A DNA stretch of 64,000 nt from Wolfiporia cocos (Eukaryota; Basidiomycota; Agaricomycetes; Polyporales; Phaeolaceae): assembly GCA_029448655.1 (NCBI GenBank), contig JACCLO010000002.1:2356001-2420000 (forward strand), written 5' to 3'. Positions 12,399 through 23,540 of the stretch are shown piece by piece. The stretch's first letter is position 1, and every line of letters begins with the position of its first letter. The notes beneath the pieces were generated by a model. It was not told where the DNA came from, made no database searches, and saw only the letters and a program-made list of their open reading frames with translations. The position numbers and the translations under genes are program-made.

Positions 12399-14484
12399 TC
12401 ACTGTCTCCCAAACTGAGGCGGAGTCCCAACAGACCTTGTTCGGGTCATCGTCGACATCCTGCGGGTGCTTATGTGGGCGGTTATCGGATCGTAGAACGG
12501 GTCGCTGGGATCCATGATGGACTTCCGTCCGACAGAAGCGCTTGCCGGTCGCGCGATTCGACTCGAATATCCCGAGCCGAGCACCGAGGCCTTGAGATTG
12601 GGCCGTGATGCTGGGTCGATTAATGTGCGCGGGCTCGAAGGAGTTGTCGGCTTCTGCAGCGATGGACGCTTCGTCTGAGTGCGGTTTGGCGAACCCGTCA
12701 CTGGGGATGACTTCAAACCAAATGACGGTCTATACGTCGACGAGATTGGCAGGGGCAGGGATGTCGGGGTCGATGGCCGTGAGGATGGGGTAGGGATTGA
12801 ACTTGCCGTATCGGTTGTGGCCATCGTGCTGACGCTGGTGCGGCCACCGGTGTTGATTGATAGTCCTGATGGTGGCCGGGTCCTCCCAGAGTATGCAGAG
12901 TTCTGCGACGCAGCGCTCGGTGCTCTTGAGTGCGTACCTGTCTGCTCGTTCGGAGAGTGCACATGGCGGAAGGCCGACGGTGCGGTAGGGCTGGAAGCCG
13001 AGGTCCGTCTTCGGGCTGATATTGAGTCCCTGCTGCACGGTGACGGAGAATTGCTCACATACACCCATCCTCTGTTAGGCGTGCTTTCTGCACTATCAAA
13101 GCCATGGAAACCATCAGCACCCAAACTTTGCCGCTTGCTTGAGGACTGGCCGTTCCGGCTTTCGTGGAGGGAAGAGCGTGAAGAAGACGTGGACGGGGCA
13201 GGCGATGGTGCGAGCGGGTTGGACCTTGACTTCGCTGGAATGTGAGACGTTGCTGCCGCAGTACTTGTTCCGGCCCGATTCGCAACATTCTCCTTGTTGG
13301 CAGTGCGCCCGATCAGCTTCTGTTCCAGCACCTTGACTCGAGCCCGCATCTCCGAAACCATCTGCACACCCCTGCTCTTTGGTGCAGTGCCTGTCGAACT
13401 CGTGGCCGAAGCCTCGCGTTTAATCGAGCGCGACCCGGAGATACGTGCAGGCATACTACGCGACGAGGTGATGGGGGTGAGTGATGGGGCAGTGGTGGAG
13501 CGAGGCAGCATTGTCGCCGAAGTGCTGCTGTAATTTGATCGCTGTGCTATACGAGACTGCACAGGGCTCGAGCTCTGAGGAGACTTGATAGATTGAGGGG
13601 TTGTGAATATCGAAGAATGCTTCGCGTGTCTCGAAGGAGTCTCGAAATTGGGCGACAGGTCGGAAGGAGTCTCGGCTTCATCGGAAAGAGATGAGGTGGT
13701 ATGTGAGAGAACGGATGAGGGGGCAGTATCTGTATCAGTTAAGTCTGAAGGGCGTGACTGCGCAGCAGCAAGTTGGTCCTTCAAGATATTAATCTCCTCA
13801 TTTGCATCTGCATATAACGTGAGAACATATCCAGATATTCGTTTTGAGTGGCATACCTCGAAGCTCATCTTTGAACCGCTGAGACTCCTCTTCAACGTTA
13901 GCCTTATCCAAGAGCTCATGCTCCAGAAGGATTTTCTCCTCTAAAACACGCGCATACTTGCTCTCGATGTCTGCGAGACTGGACGAGATAGCCCGCTCAT
14001 TCCTCTCGAGATCGTCATTCCCCATTTCGAGCTCACGAAACTGAATCTTGATCTTCTGATGCTCCGCTCGCAGGGTGTCAAGTTCACGCTGAAGTGATGT
14101 TGTGGTCGTATTATGGGTCGTTTGTAGAGACATAAATTTGGACTACCAGTGCGAGTTCAACCAGTATGCTGATGAGCTGGTATATGCTACATACCTTCCA
14201 TTCGTCCCTCTCTTGCTCGGTCCTGGCTACCTTGACCATGAGGTCCTGCTGTGCCTTCTCTGTGCGTTCCAGCTCTCTCTCCAGTTCAACCTCCAACTCG
14301 CCACTCGACTTTTGGAAGTCGTCGAGTTCCTGCCGGGTGATTTCCAGCATCTCGGCGGCCTCATCGTACTTTGCCTTCCAGTCGATCGAGTCATTGGAGT
14401 AGCTAGTGGCGGGGTTAGTCACTCTGGAGTGGCTCGTCGAGCATGAGAGCATTACTTGATTGTAGGGTTATCATGCGCAGCCAT
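12399..14484 (-). CDS. nudE: NUDE/NDEL1-type nuclear distribution protein
   Basis: Four exons on the minus strand: 14456-14484, 14195-14402, 13857-14142 and 12399-13807, giving 643 aa. The N-terminal about 190 residues form a long coiled coil: DSIDWKAKYDEAAEMLEI, then LERELERTEKAQQDLMVKVA, LRAEHQKIKIQFRELE and LEEKILLEHELLDKANVEEE. This is the NUDE signature that binds LIS1 and dynein. The other about 450 residues are Ser/Thr/Pro-rich and probably disordered, with one short coil (VSEMRARVKVLEQKLIGR). The protein acts at microtubule plus ends and the cell cortex in dynein-driven nuclear migration. The start is a 29-nt first exon encoding MAAHDNPTI. It is divergent from the first MFS gene. Confidence 0.94.
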
Positions 14485-14917
14485 GCTGCTGACCTTTCCG
14501 AATATATCGGACCCTTGCAGGACAGCGGTCATGGCAGTGACTACAATTAGGAGAAAGAGCCAGCAGGAGAGCGGTAGCTTGAGCCAGAGACCGAGAAACG
14601 AGAGAGCGTGAGGTCAGCCGGGTTCGGTTGTTGCGACAGTCAAGTCACCACGCGCGCGGAACTTGCCACTCTCGGTTCCCTCGCTTCTTCTGGGCTGCGC
14701 GCTTATGACGACCCCTTGGGTGTACTTCCTACAATGACAAACTGCAATTGCCAGCGACCACGAATCAGATCCATGCAGCAGCGCCGTGCTCCTGCGATTG
14801 ATCACTATCTCGGCAATAATCTCATCGTCTTGATCGCCTCCACATGCAACATGCAGATAAAACAGATATGTAGACCTGCACAGCGGTCGATCCGCCCTGG
14901 CTCACCAGCTGTGATCC
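14485..14917. promoter_or_regulatory. Divergent intergenic region (NUDE / MFS A)
   Basis: 433 bases between two start codons on opposite strands. No convincing TATA box or repeat was recognised. Confidence 0.4.
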
Positions 14918-17377
14918 ATGTCTCTGCACGACTCTGACAAGGCTTCTCCTATGGCTTCTGAGCAGCAACCACAGCTTGAGTTAACCCAGGAGCTCCAGTC
15001 CATCAAAGATGGGGTCGAGATCCAGACCCGTGTTACCAACTCCAGCAGAGAGAAACTCAGCTCGTACATGACGATTGCAGCTGCTGCATTTGGTTTAATC
15101 TCGGATGGCTGTGAGTACCGTGGGCAACAGAGGACAATGAAAACTCATTGTCTACACCTAGACCAAAACAATCTGATGACGATGGCGAATGTCGGGTCTC
15201 GATGTCTAATCAGCCTATGGTTTCTCTGATTGAAGTATAGGTGGTATTCAGGAAGTTGTACCCGGAAGTGTACACGTCTCGCATTTCTACGCGCGTCTCT
15301 AACGCATTGCTGATTGGTGAGAAGCGTACCGCTCACGCTCGGGCTACATCAGCGGTTGAATATTTGAATAGGCGAGATTCTTGGCCAAGTATTTGTTGGC
15401 TTGCTATGTGACAGAGTAGGGCGTAAGGCCGGCCTTGTCGCCACCACTCTGCTCATTATCATTGGCGGGGTATTAGCTACTGCGGCGCATGGGGTGCATG
15501 GCAGTCTAGTTGGATTGTTTTGGTTTTTGACAATCGCGCGAGGTATTACCGGTGTGGTAAGGCGACATGTCGTGTTAGTTGAGTATTCGGAGCCCTGATC
15601 TTCTCAGGGTACCGGCGGTGAATACCCCGCGGCTTCAGCAAGCGCGAGCGAAGCTACGAATGAACGAACAATCTCGAAAAGAGGTCCAAGTACGTGGGAG
15701 ATGTGTTCCTAGCCCCATTATGACTCAAGACCTACCTGACCAGTCTTCCTCCTTGCCACAAATGGTGTTTTGAGTGTATGCAGAGATTCAGTCCCGCAAT
15801 TACTAATCTGAGCTTGACGAACTGGTGCTCAGGTCGGTGGGCCGCTTGCGGTTTCGGTATTCCTGGTCGTATTGGCAGCTGCTGGAGAAGACCATCTCAG
15901 CACTGTTTGGCGTGTATGCTTCGGCATTGGCATCCTTCCGCCTTTGACAGTCTTCTTCTTCAGGCTTCGCATGCTCAATTCCCAGCTGTAAGTTTGACAC
16001 TTATTCACCATCGTAACGACTAGCACTGTGAACGCGTCAAATAGGTATCGAAAGGGGGCCATCAACCGTATGGCACGTCGCGACAGCTACCACACCGCTC
16101 TAATTTGCGCTTATAGGTCGAGTACCGTATTGGCTTGCTCTCAGGAGGTACTGGAAAACGCTTCTTGGCACTGGAGGAACATGGTCTGTCTTTGCCTTAA
16201 AACTAAACAAAACGTCCTCACCGTGATACTTTGGTAGGTTTCTCTATGACTTCGTATGTTAAATTGCTACTGGCATTGCGCCGTGATCATAACTGAGCAG
16301 CCCCGTTAGGTGATATTCCCCAACAATGTTTTCTCTGCCACAATAATCTCGAGTGTTATCAAAAACGGAGACGTTAAGCAGACAGCTGAATGGCAGCTGC
16401 TCCTTTCTAGCCTCGTTCTCCCTGGTGCGTTCATAACAATGCCTACGGCGATTGTCCAAAGTCACGACGTTCGTTCAAGGCGTGTTCGTCGGCGTCCTGC
16501 TGTGCGAGCCGCTTGGCAGACGGAAGACGGTGAGTAGCTGTAGCGCTTGCAATGGAACCACAGTGGTCGACATCTTCTATAGATGATCCTGGGATTCTTG
16601 GGATATATGATGATCGGTGCGCTATGTGGTTGTTTCAAGGGATACCCGCGGTTGATGATGCTTGCTATAGCATTGATTATCGGCTGCGCGTTCGATAGGA
16701 TAACTGCCATCGTGCCGCTCTTTGTTGTATTGTGCGTATCTGCAAAATGCCTTTGACATCTTTGGCCTTATACGATCCAGCTATGGTTTGATGCATTCTA
16801 TGGGCAGTGTGGTGAGTACATGTGAGCATCCGATTTAACAGACCTGCACAGTTATGACAGGGCCCAGGTAACTTGATGGGCCTTGTAAGCGCAGAGTATG
16901 TATTGAATGCATCCGATCGACCCACATGCGCTGATGTGTCAGTGCCGTGATAGGTCTTATGCCACGCCTGTAAGGTGAGGCTTGACAGACCCCGGTAGTG
17001 GCGGATCGATGACCGATTCACAGAGGTACATTCTATGGGATCTCTGCCGCACTCGGCAAGACTGGGGCCGCAATTGGGACTCGAGCATTCACGCCTATTC
17101 AGCATCATTTGGGCAAGAAGTACGAACGTTTGGCTCTAGAGTACGCCCTAAAACTAACAGACTCTGCAGGTGGACTTTCATAATCGCCTCGATTTGCGGT
17201 TTCGTTGGGATTGCTCTGACATATTTCTTCATCCCTGATTTGACTGGAGTCGACCTCGCCAAGGAGGATGAACAGTTCATGCAGTACCTCTACGACAACG
17301 GTTGGCGCGGCGATATTGGGGAGGGAAAGGTAGTAACATCCAAGGACAGTGTCAGCGATTTGCAGCTAGAGGCATGA
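14918..17377 (+). CDS. MFS transporter A, GIT1/phosphate-permease type
   Basis: Nineteen exons: 14918-15110, 15162-15190, 15241-15316, 15372-15556, 15608-15689, 15744-15775, 15833-15987, 16045-16067, 16117-16183, 16238-16253, 16310-16424, 16480-16529, 16583-16616, 16671-16731, 16781-16811, 16861-16895, 16954-16974, 17024-17119 and 17170-17377. They sum to 502 aa. Twelve-helix MFS features include the loop LLCDRVGRKAGL, the motif GTGGEYPAASASASEATNE after helix 4, RRYWKTLLGTGGTWFLYDF, and VSAESYATPVRGTFYG. These match fungal glycerophosphoinositol/phosphate permeases (Git1 family) in the plasma membrane; the exact substrate is inferred only. The reading frame is intact. Intron 2 uses a poor donor (GTCGGG). 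It is the upstream member of a tandem pair. Confidence 0.9.
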
Positions 17378-17809
17378 ACTTGTTCCGAGAATAGCGTAAT
17401 GTATGCATGTGTCTGTCAAGAACTACCACTGAAACGGTTTGTGCAGCATCAGCAGAGGTGGTCCGAGCGGCTACGATGGTTTTTCGTCAGCTGCGAAGAT
17501 CTCCAGCATTTGTCTGGCGGCCACGATTCGTTATGATACAATCACTGCGAGCTTATCAGCAGGACAAACGCTGCTACAAGTTACAGCAAGTCCTGTGATG
17601 TCTTCACACACGGAGTCTGGTTCTACAAACCAGCGAAATGACAGAGGTGGCGTTTGTCGGAGGTGTACAGGCGCGGGCCTATAAATATCTTCCAGTCAGG
17701 TCTAAATATGCAATTTGTCCATCGCGAGTTTCAGGAGACCGGAGCTCTAAGAAAAGCTCACTGCGACGGTCCTCTTCCTGATGCATTCTCCGTTTAAGTA
17801 GAGAGTATA
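17378..17809. other. Spacer between the tandem MFS genes
   Basis: No gene seen. It holds the 3' end of transporter A and the promoter of transporter B, including the TATA element listed separately. Confidence 0.5.
17680..17687 (+). promoter_or_regulatory. TATA box of MFS transporter B
   Basis: A TATAAATA element lies 123 bases upstream of the ATG at 17810, a plausible distance for a fungal core promoter with a short leader. Transporter A has no comparable element at the same place. Confidence 0.5.
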
Positions 17810-20309
17810 ATGCAGCATGCACTCGAGCAAGCTGTACCCATGACGGACTTCACTAACGAGGGTGCAGTAGCTTATGCACAATCAGATTCACCCCTGGATG
17901 CATCCTTCAAGAAGGACGAGATTGAAGTACAGGTTCAGCCTCGTCATGAACGCGTTTCGAGCAAGAAAGAGAGGCGCAGTGATTATATGACCGTCGCTGC
18001 TGCCGCCTTTGGTTTGATCTCCGATGGCTGTAAGTGAAGTGGGTATCCATTCATTATTGTATACTGAAACTCGTCTCAAACAATATATAGATCAAAACAA
18101 CATCATGACGATGATCAACGTTGCGTCTCTCTGCCTACCCTCCAGTAATATTGCTCTGAATGCGAATCAGGTCGTTTTCAAGAAGTTATATCCTGGCGTA
18201 TACACTTCGCATATTTCGACTCGCGTTTCGAATGCGCTCTTAGTGGGTGGGCATGAAACCAGTATATCCTAAGACCAGCTCTTGAATCCTTCGACAGGAG
18301 AAGTTTTGGGCCAACTGTTCGTGGGCTTGCTATGCGACAGGATGGGACGAAAGGCTGGCATTGTTATTACCACTCTATTAATAGTCCTCGGCGCAGTCTT
18401 AGCGACCGCTGCCCATGGCATGCACGGCAGCCCTATGGGTCTGTTTTGGTTTCTGACCATTGCGCGGGGAATCACCGGTGTCGTACGAAATCCCTACATC
18501 TCTCTGAATGATTCTCATAGCCCCCAGGGTACCGGGGGCGAATATCCTGCCTCATCGACTAGCGCTGGCGAGGCCACGAACGAGATAACGGTAGCACAAA
18601 GAGGTCCCAGTGAGCTTGACCTTGCACTGCCATTCGCGGCGATCTCTAACCTGATCTGCTCAGTTTTCTTGCTAGCTACAAATGGCGTACTGATTGTACG
18701 AGCTGGTGATTTTCGGAGTCTCCTTTGACATTCTGAGATTTTGGTATGTCAGCTCGGTGGACCACTGGCAAATATAGTATTCTTGATCGTATTATCGGCC
18801 GCTGGGAAGACACACCTTCACACTGTCTGGCGCGTTTGCTTCGGTATTGGTATTATCCCCCCGCTACTAGTGATCTACTTTCGGATGCAGATGCTGAGCC
18901 CGAAACTGTGAGTGTTTGGCTACGTGACGAAACGTTTCGCTAATCGCTTTAATCGAAGGTACCGTAAGGGAGCCATTAAGCGTAAATTTCAACTTAGCCT
19001 TTGTTACAACATTATCTGACGTATGGTAGATCGGGTGCCATATAAACTTGCGCTGAAGAGATACTGGAAGACCCTCATTGGCACTGCTGGAACATGGTCA
19101 GTGCTGACATTATTGCCTAAGCTGTTGCCTTAAAACTAAATATCATCAGGTTCTTGTGGGACTTCGTATGTTGATAACATCTTCAGTGATGTCTTCATAC
19201 TCAGGTTGTTCCTTGTCGTCATAGGTGATCTTCCCGAACATCGTTTTCTCTGCCACGATAATCTCGAGCGTTATCAAAGACGGAGATGTTAAGAAGACTG
19301 GAGAGTGGCAATTATTACTTTCAACCTTCGTCATACCTGGTATGCCCGTGCTTCAATAATCACTGTTGATGCTTATTTTCTTGCAGGCATCATTGTGGGC
19401 GTACTACTCTGCAATCCGCTTGGCAGACGTAAAACAGTAAGCCCTACAGTCGAATACCGTGGCGATTCAATTTTAGCTGTTCGTAGCTGTATATAGGCTT
19501 TGCCGGGTATCTTGTATTCGGTATGTGATCTGCTATCTCGACAAGTAGCTGCGCTGACCATAGTTGCTGGCTGCTGGTTACAGCACTCGCCATTGGATGT
19601 GCGTACGAGAAGCTCACGAAGATTGTGCCGCTGTTTGTTGTACTGTATGTTCATTGAGTAGTCCTCTGCTTGATGCTCCCCCCACTGATTGAATCCCTCA
19701 GTTACGGAATGATGCATTCCGCAGGCGCTGTGGTCGGTTGAATTCTCAATGGACACAGTCTATCGACTGAATTTGTGTAGGGACCAGGCAATCTAATGGG
19801 ACTAGTTAGTGCAGAGTAAGCACCGTCGTTACCTTAAACTCTTCCCTAGTATCTGATCCCATAGCGAATTTTACAGGCCCTATGCCACTCCTGTGAGGTA
19901 AGACCAGACTTGTCCGATGGCACCCCTCACACAGTACTGACATGATCACGAAGGGGTACATTCTACGGCATTTCCGCCGCGTTTGGGAAGACAGGAGCAG
20001 CGGTCGGCACGCAGGTCTTCACTCCGATTCAAGAGCATCTAGGCAAGAGGTACTGGTGCATGCATTCTCAGGACATGACGTTCATTCACTAAGATATTGT
20101 GCAGATGGACATTCATAGTATCATCCATCTGCAGCATCCTCGGAATCATTCTCACCTACTTCTTCATCCCAGACATGACTGGAGTGGATTTTGCCGACGA
20201 AGACCAGAAGTTCTTGCAATATCTAGCTGACAATGGTTGGACTGGAGACATCGGCGAGGAGGACGAGACAACTTTGACAGATAGCTCGAGTGTACAAAAG
20301 GAGGGATAA
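17810..20309 (+). CDS. MFS transporter B, GIT1/phosphate-permease type
   Basis: Tandem paralogue of transporter A, with the same 19-exon layout and about 510 aa. The translation joins as DYMTVAAAAFGLISDGYQNN, then VVFKKLYPGVYTSHIS, EVLGQLFVGLLCDRMGRK, GTGGEYPASSTSAGEATNE, RVPYKLALKRYWKTLIG, YIGFAGYLVFALAIGCAY and GPGNLMGLVSAEPYATPVRG, ending in SSVQKEG. The N-terminal tail differs from A and is about nine residues longer. Microexons seen in A recur here, for example the 16-nt exon coding FLWDF and the 21-nt exon coding PYATPV. Intron 2 again starts with a weak donor (GTTGCG). No stop or frameshift was found, so both copies appear functional. The two may differ in substrate or expression. Confidence 0.9.
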
Positions 20310-20657
20310 ACCTCCTGCTTGTGATTTCCATCTCTCTCATACGCGACGTCGGCGTATGGTTTCTCTGCTGCCGGCGCAAAAGCTTGCACGGTCGCAAGAC
20401 ACATAGTGGTAATGTTGTGTACGATAAATCCTGTACATATAGCCTGTGACAGGAAGACTTACGCTGCTGGTGGTCTAGAACAATCCATGTCGTGGAATTT
20501 CACGGCTGGAACGTAGAACGAATGACCTGGAGCTACTCACAGCATGTGTACCAAAGTCGAGACAGCAGGATGCGTTCTCGTGTATAAATACAGAGTAGGT
20601 AGTACGAAGGTATGGGGTTATACACTGCCACCGAGGGAATCGACGGCAAGGCTCAGC
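20310..20657. other. Convergent 3' intergenic region (MFS B / CSL4)
   Basis: No gene supported. A TATAAATA sequence at 20583-20590 has no plausible gene downstream on the plus strand. Confidence 0.45.
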
Positions 20658-21406
20658 TTACAAGTTCTCTGGCTTTGCACACTTGCGCTTTTCTATGCGT
20701 CCTGTCCTTGGGCAACGCATCTCTTGCCAGGATACTGGTTCCATGGTTGCGCCTGCGAAGATGATAAGATCCCCGACAATGAGGAGTTCCGGCGGAATCT
20801 CACCCGCTTCGCTAGTGGCAAATATCACGCCCAGATCGTTGCGTGCAGTGGTCACATAGTAGCTACGGGCATCACCTAAGGAAATCTAAGGGGAGGCCTC
20901 ATGATATCCCGCTCTATCCCCGGACAGATAAATACGCACCACCAGGCCCTTCACCACGTCCCCGCCGCGGAAACAGTCTGCGATTTTGACCTTGTCCTTC
21001 TCCGTTGCTCTAACATCTTGCACTCGGATTACTCCAGTAAATTCTTCGCCTGCTGGGAGTGGCACGCCATCTACAACAGTGATCGATAGTACAGCTTGCA
21101 AGGGTGAAAGGCGGGTAATTGAGCCTAGCACGAGTGAGTTTGGTGCAGGCGGACGTGGACGCGTCCGAGAGATTGCTAAGCTCTGTGCATTCGAGGCGAA
21201 GACGCGTTCACGGAGAGAGACCAGGACACATTATTGACGAGGCGAGCGGACATAGAAGAAAGACCAACAGATCCTTCGTATCGCGGCGCGCCAAGGAGAC
21301 TTGCCCTCACGTGGCCGTCGCGAGCGTAAATGCCTGTGCCGAGGTTGGGAGTGGGCCCACGGGGAAGCGGGATCGGCTGGCCAGGGAGAACCAAGTCGGA
21401 CGACAT
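20658..21406 (-). CDS. CSL4: Exosome complex component CSL4
   Basis: Minus strand, start ATG at 21406, stop at 20658. Exon 3 is 20658-20885, exon 2 is 20940-21182, and exon 1 begins at 21406. The N-terminus ([20 protein letters not shown], then [13 protein letters not shown]) is the CSL4 N-terminal domain. The central S1 domain reads [18 protein letters not shown] and [18 protein letters not shown], with the conserved [10 protein letters not shown]. The C-terminal part reads [19 protein letters not shown] and [13 protein letters not shown], the zinc-ribbon-like end with a CxxC-type pattern. CSL4 is a cap subunit of the 3'-5' RNA exosome in nucleus and cytoplasm. The exon 1 donor is uncertain: several phase-0 GT sites between about 21205 and 21265 would fit. 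It is divergent from the PDH E2 gene, 164 bases apart. Confidence 0.9.
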
Positions 21407-21570
21407 GCGAATGGGTCGAAGTGAGAAATAATGGAATGGTGAGCGTAAAGACGCGTGGCCGAGATCTGCCGAAGGACCTCCGTCCCCAGCGGATTTGTGC
21501 CTGTTTGCTTACCCTTCTCCTCATCTCTCATCCATTCTCAGCAGCTCCGTCGTCGCGGACTCTCTCCACA

Positions 21571-23196
21571 ATGGCCTCTGTCATTGCACGCAGCATCCTC
21601 ACCAGGCGTATGTCGCATCTCGTGCATGCCGGCGCGTAGAAATCTTACGAATCGCAGGTTTACACGTCTCCGCGCGCAGAAATGCACTCTCCAAGTTCGC
21701 TATGCCTGCAATGAGTCCGACGATGACGGAGGGTGGTATTGCGTCTTGGAAAAAGAAAGAGGGCGAGACATTCTCTGCTGGAGACGTCCTACTCGAGATC
21801 GTACGTGTAACGCGCCTATTCCGCTTTGCTCGCTCACACCACGCACGCGTCGCAGGAAACCGACAAGGCGACGATTGATGTCGAGGCTCAGGACGACGGT
21901 ATTGTTGCTAAGATCATTGTATGTAAACGTCTCGGTTTCCCTAGTCAGCACTCACGTAATGTTTGATAGGCCCAAGACGGAGCCAAGAATATCAACATTG
22001 GGACACCCATTGCTATTCTGGCCGAGGAGGGTGATGATCTCTCCGGCGCAGAGAAATTGGCTTCCGAGGCCGCGTCAGAAAAGCCCTCTTCAACGCCGAA
22101 GGAGGAGAAGGCGCCAGAGACTCCCAAGCCCGAGCCTACACCTAAGCCCTCGGAGGCACCAGCGAAGACGGAGGCAAAGCCCGAAATTCCCAAGGGCGAC
22201 CGTATCTTTGCCACGCCGATTGCTAAGAAGATTGCCCTTGAGCGCGGGATCCCCCTTTCTAAAGTAAAGGGCTCGGGCCCCGAGGGCCGCATCCTTCGTG
22301 AGGACGTGGAGAAGTACCAACCTTCGGCCCCGAGCTCAGCTGCGAGCGCGACCGCCTCATTCCCCCCGCCAACCGCGTCTCTACCCGACTATGTTGACAT
22401 CCCTGTCACGAACATGCGCCGAACGATTGGCAACCGCCTGACGCAGTCCAAGCAGGAGCTCCCCCACTACTATGTCACAGTTGACATCACCATGGACAAG
22501 GTATTCAAGCTTCGGGAGGTGTTCAACAAGACACTTGGTGAGAAGGACAAGGCTGCGAAGCTTAGCGTGAACGACTTCGTCTTGAAGGCCGTCGCGTGCG
22601 CTCTGGCGGATGTCCCTGAGGCAAACTCTGCGTGGTTGGGCGAGACAATCCGGCAGTAAGTGCCATCCCCTGTTTAATTGTGGACTACATTCGTTGACTC
22701 CGGGATTGCCAGGTACAAGAAGGCGGATATCTCAGTTGCTGTCGCGACACCGACTGGCCTGATTACACCCATCATCAAGGATGTCGGCTCGAAGGGTCTT
22801 GCCACGATCTCGTCGGAGGGTAAGGCACTTGCGAAGAAGGCGCGGGATGGCAAGTTGCAGCCGCAAGAATACCAGGTGCGTCATTTCATAATACGTTCTG
22901 ATTGCTCGCTCATGCGACATGAGTAGGGTGGTACATTCACCGTGTCCAACCTGGGCATGTTCGGCGTCTCGCACTTCACAGCTATCATCAACCCTCCCCA
23001 GTCATGTATTCTCGCTGTCGGTGCGACTCAGCCCACACTCGTTCCCGCACCAGAAGAGGAGCGTGGCTTCAAGGTCTCGCAAGTCATGAAGGTGACGCTC
23101 AGCGCGGATCACCGGACAGTAGATGGTGCCGTTGGTGCGAGGTGGCTGGCGGCATTCAAGGGCTACCTTGAGAACCCCTTGACGTTCATGCTGTGA
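21571..23196 (+). CDS. LAT1: Pyruvate dehydrogenase E2 (dihydrolipoamide acetyltransferase), mitochondrial
   Basis: Six exons: 21571-21607, 21658-21800, 21856-21918, 21970-22655, 22713-22875 and 22927-23196, giving 453 aa. An Arg/Ser-rich presequence opens the protein. The lipoyl domain follows ([20 protein letters not shown]; lipoyl-lysine in ETDKATID), then a Pro/Glu/Lys linker, the E1/E3-binding domain ([16 protein letters not shown] ... [14 protein letters not shown]), and the catalytic domain ([40 protein letters not shown] with the catalytic His-Asp). It transfers acetyl groups to CoA as the core of the PDH complex in the matrix. All introns keep frame and no defect is visible. Confidence 0.97.
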
Positions 23197-23540
23197 GCTG
23201 CGCGAGCTGGAAAAGTTGTCGATTTCGACGCCCTTAGATCGTTGCCGCTATAGTAGTTAGTGTTTACATATTAGCTTACTTATCATGTCGCTGGATAACG
23301 GAGGTATACAGGAACTGTTGTATTCCGTTTTCCTAAGGTGCGGAACAATCACGTTGGGCGCTAACGCGTCTGTGGCTGAGCGCTTCTGAGCTATGTATAT
23401 GAGACGCGGGTGCGTGACATACGATGCGTGCCGCATCCGATAGCCGAGAGGTGCGCTCGATTTCCTATAATGATTCAGCCTTAGCGACACGTGTTGACGC
23501 GACCTTCTACATTCTTTGTGAACTGTGCTTGATATCTGCA
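23197..23540. other. Intergenic region LAT1 / DUF6697-like gene
   Basis: No gene supported; a 3' untranslated region followed by a promoter is expected. Confidence 0.45.

Noticed and set aside
12679..13245. 188-codon plus-strand frame
   Set aside because: Antisense to the disordered tail of NUDE, whose minus-strand frame is continuous and family-consistent.
14918..20309. Apparent frame breaks suggesting MFS pseudogenes
   Set aside because: All breaks coincide with GT...AG introns in matching positions in both copies, and transporter A sums to an exact 502-codon frame.
20583..20590. TATAAATA as the promoter of a third MFS copy
   Set aside because: No MFS-like sequence follows; downstream DNA is the antisense of CSL4.
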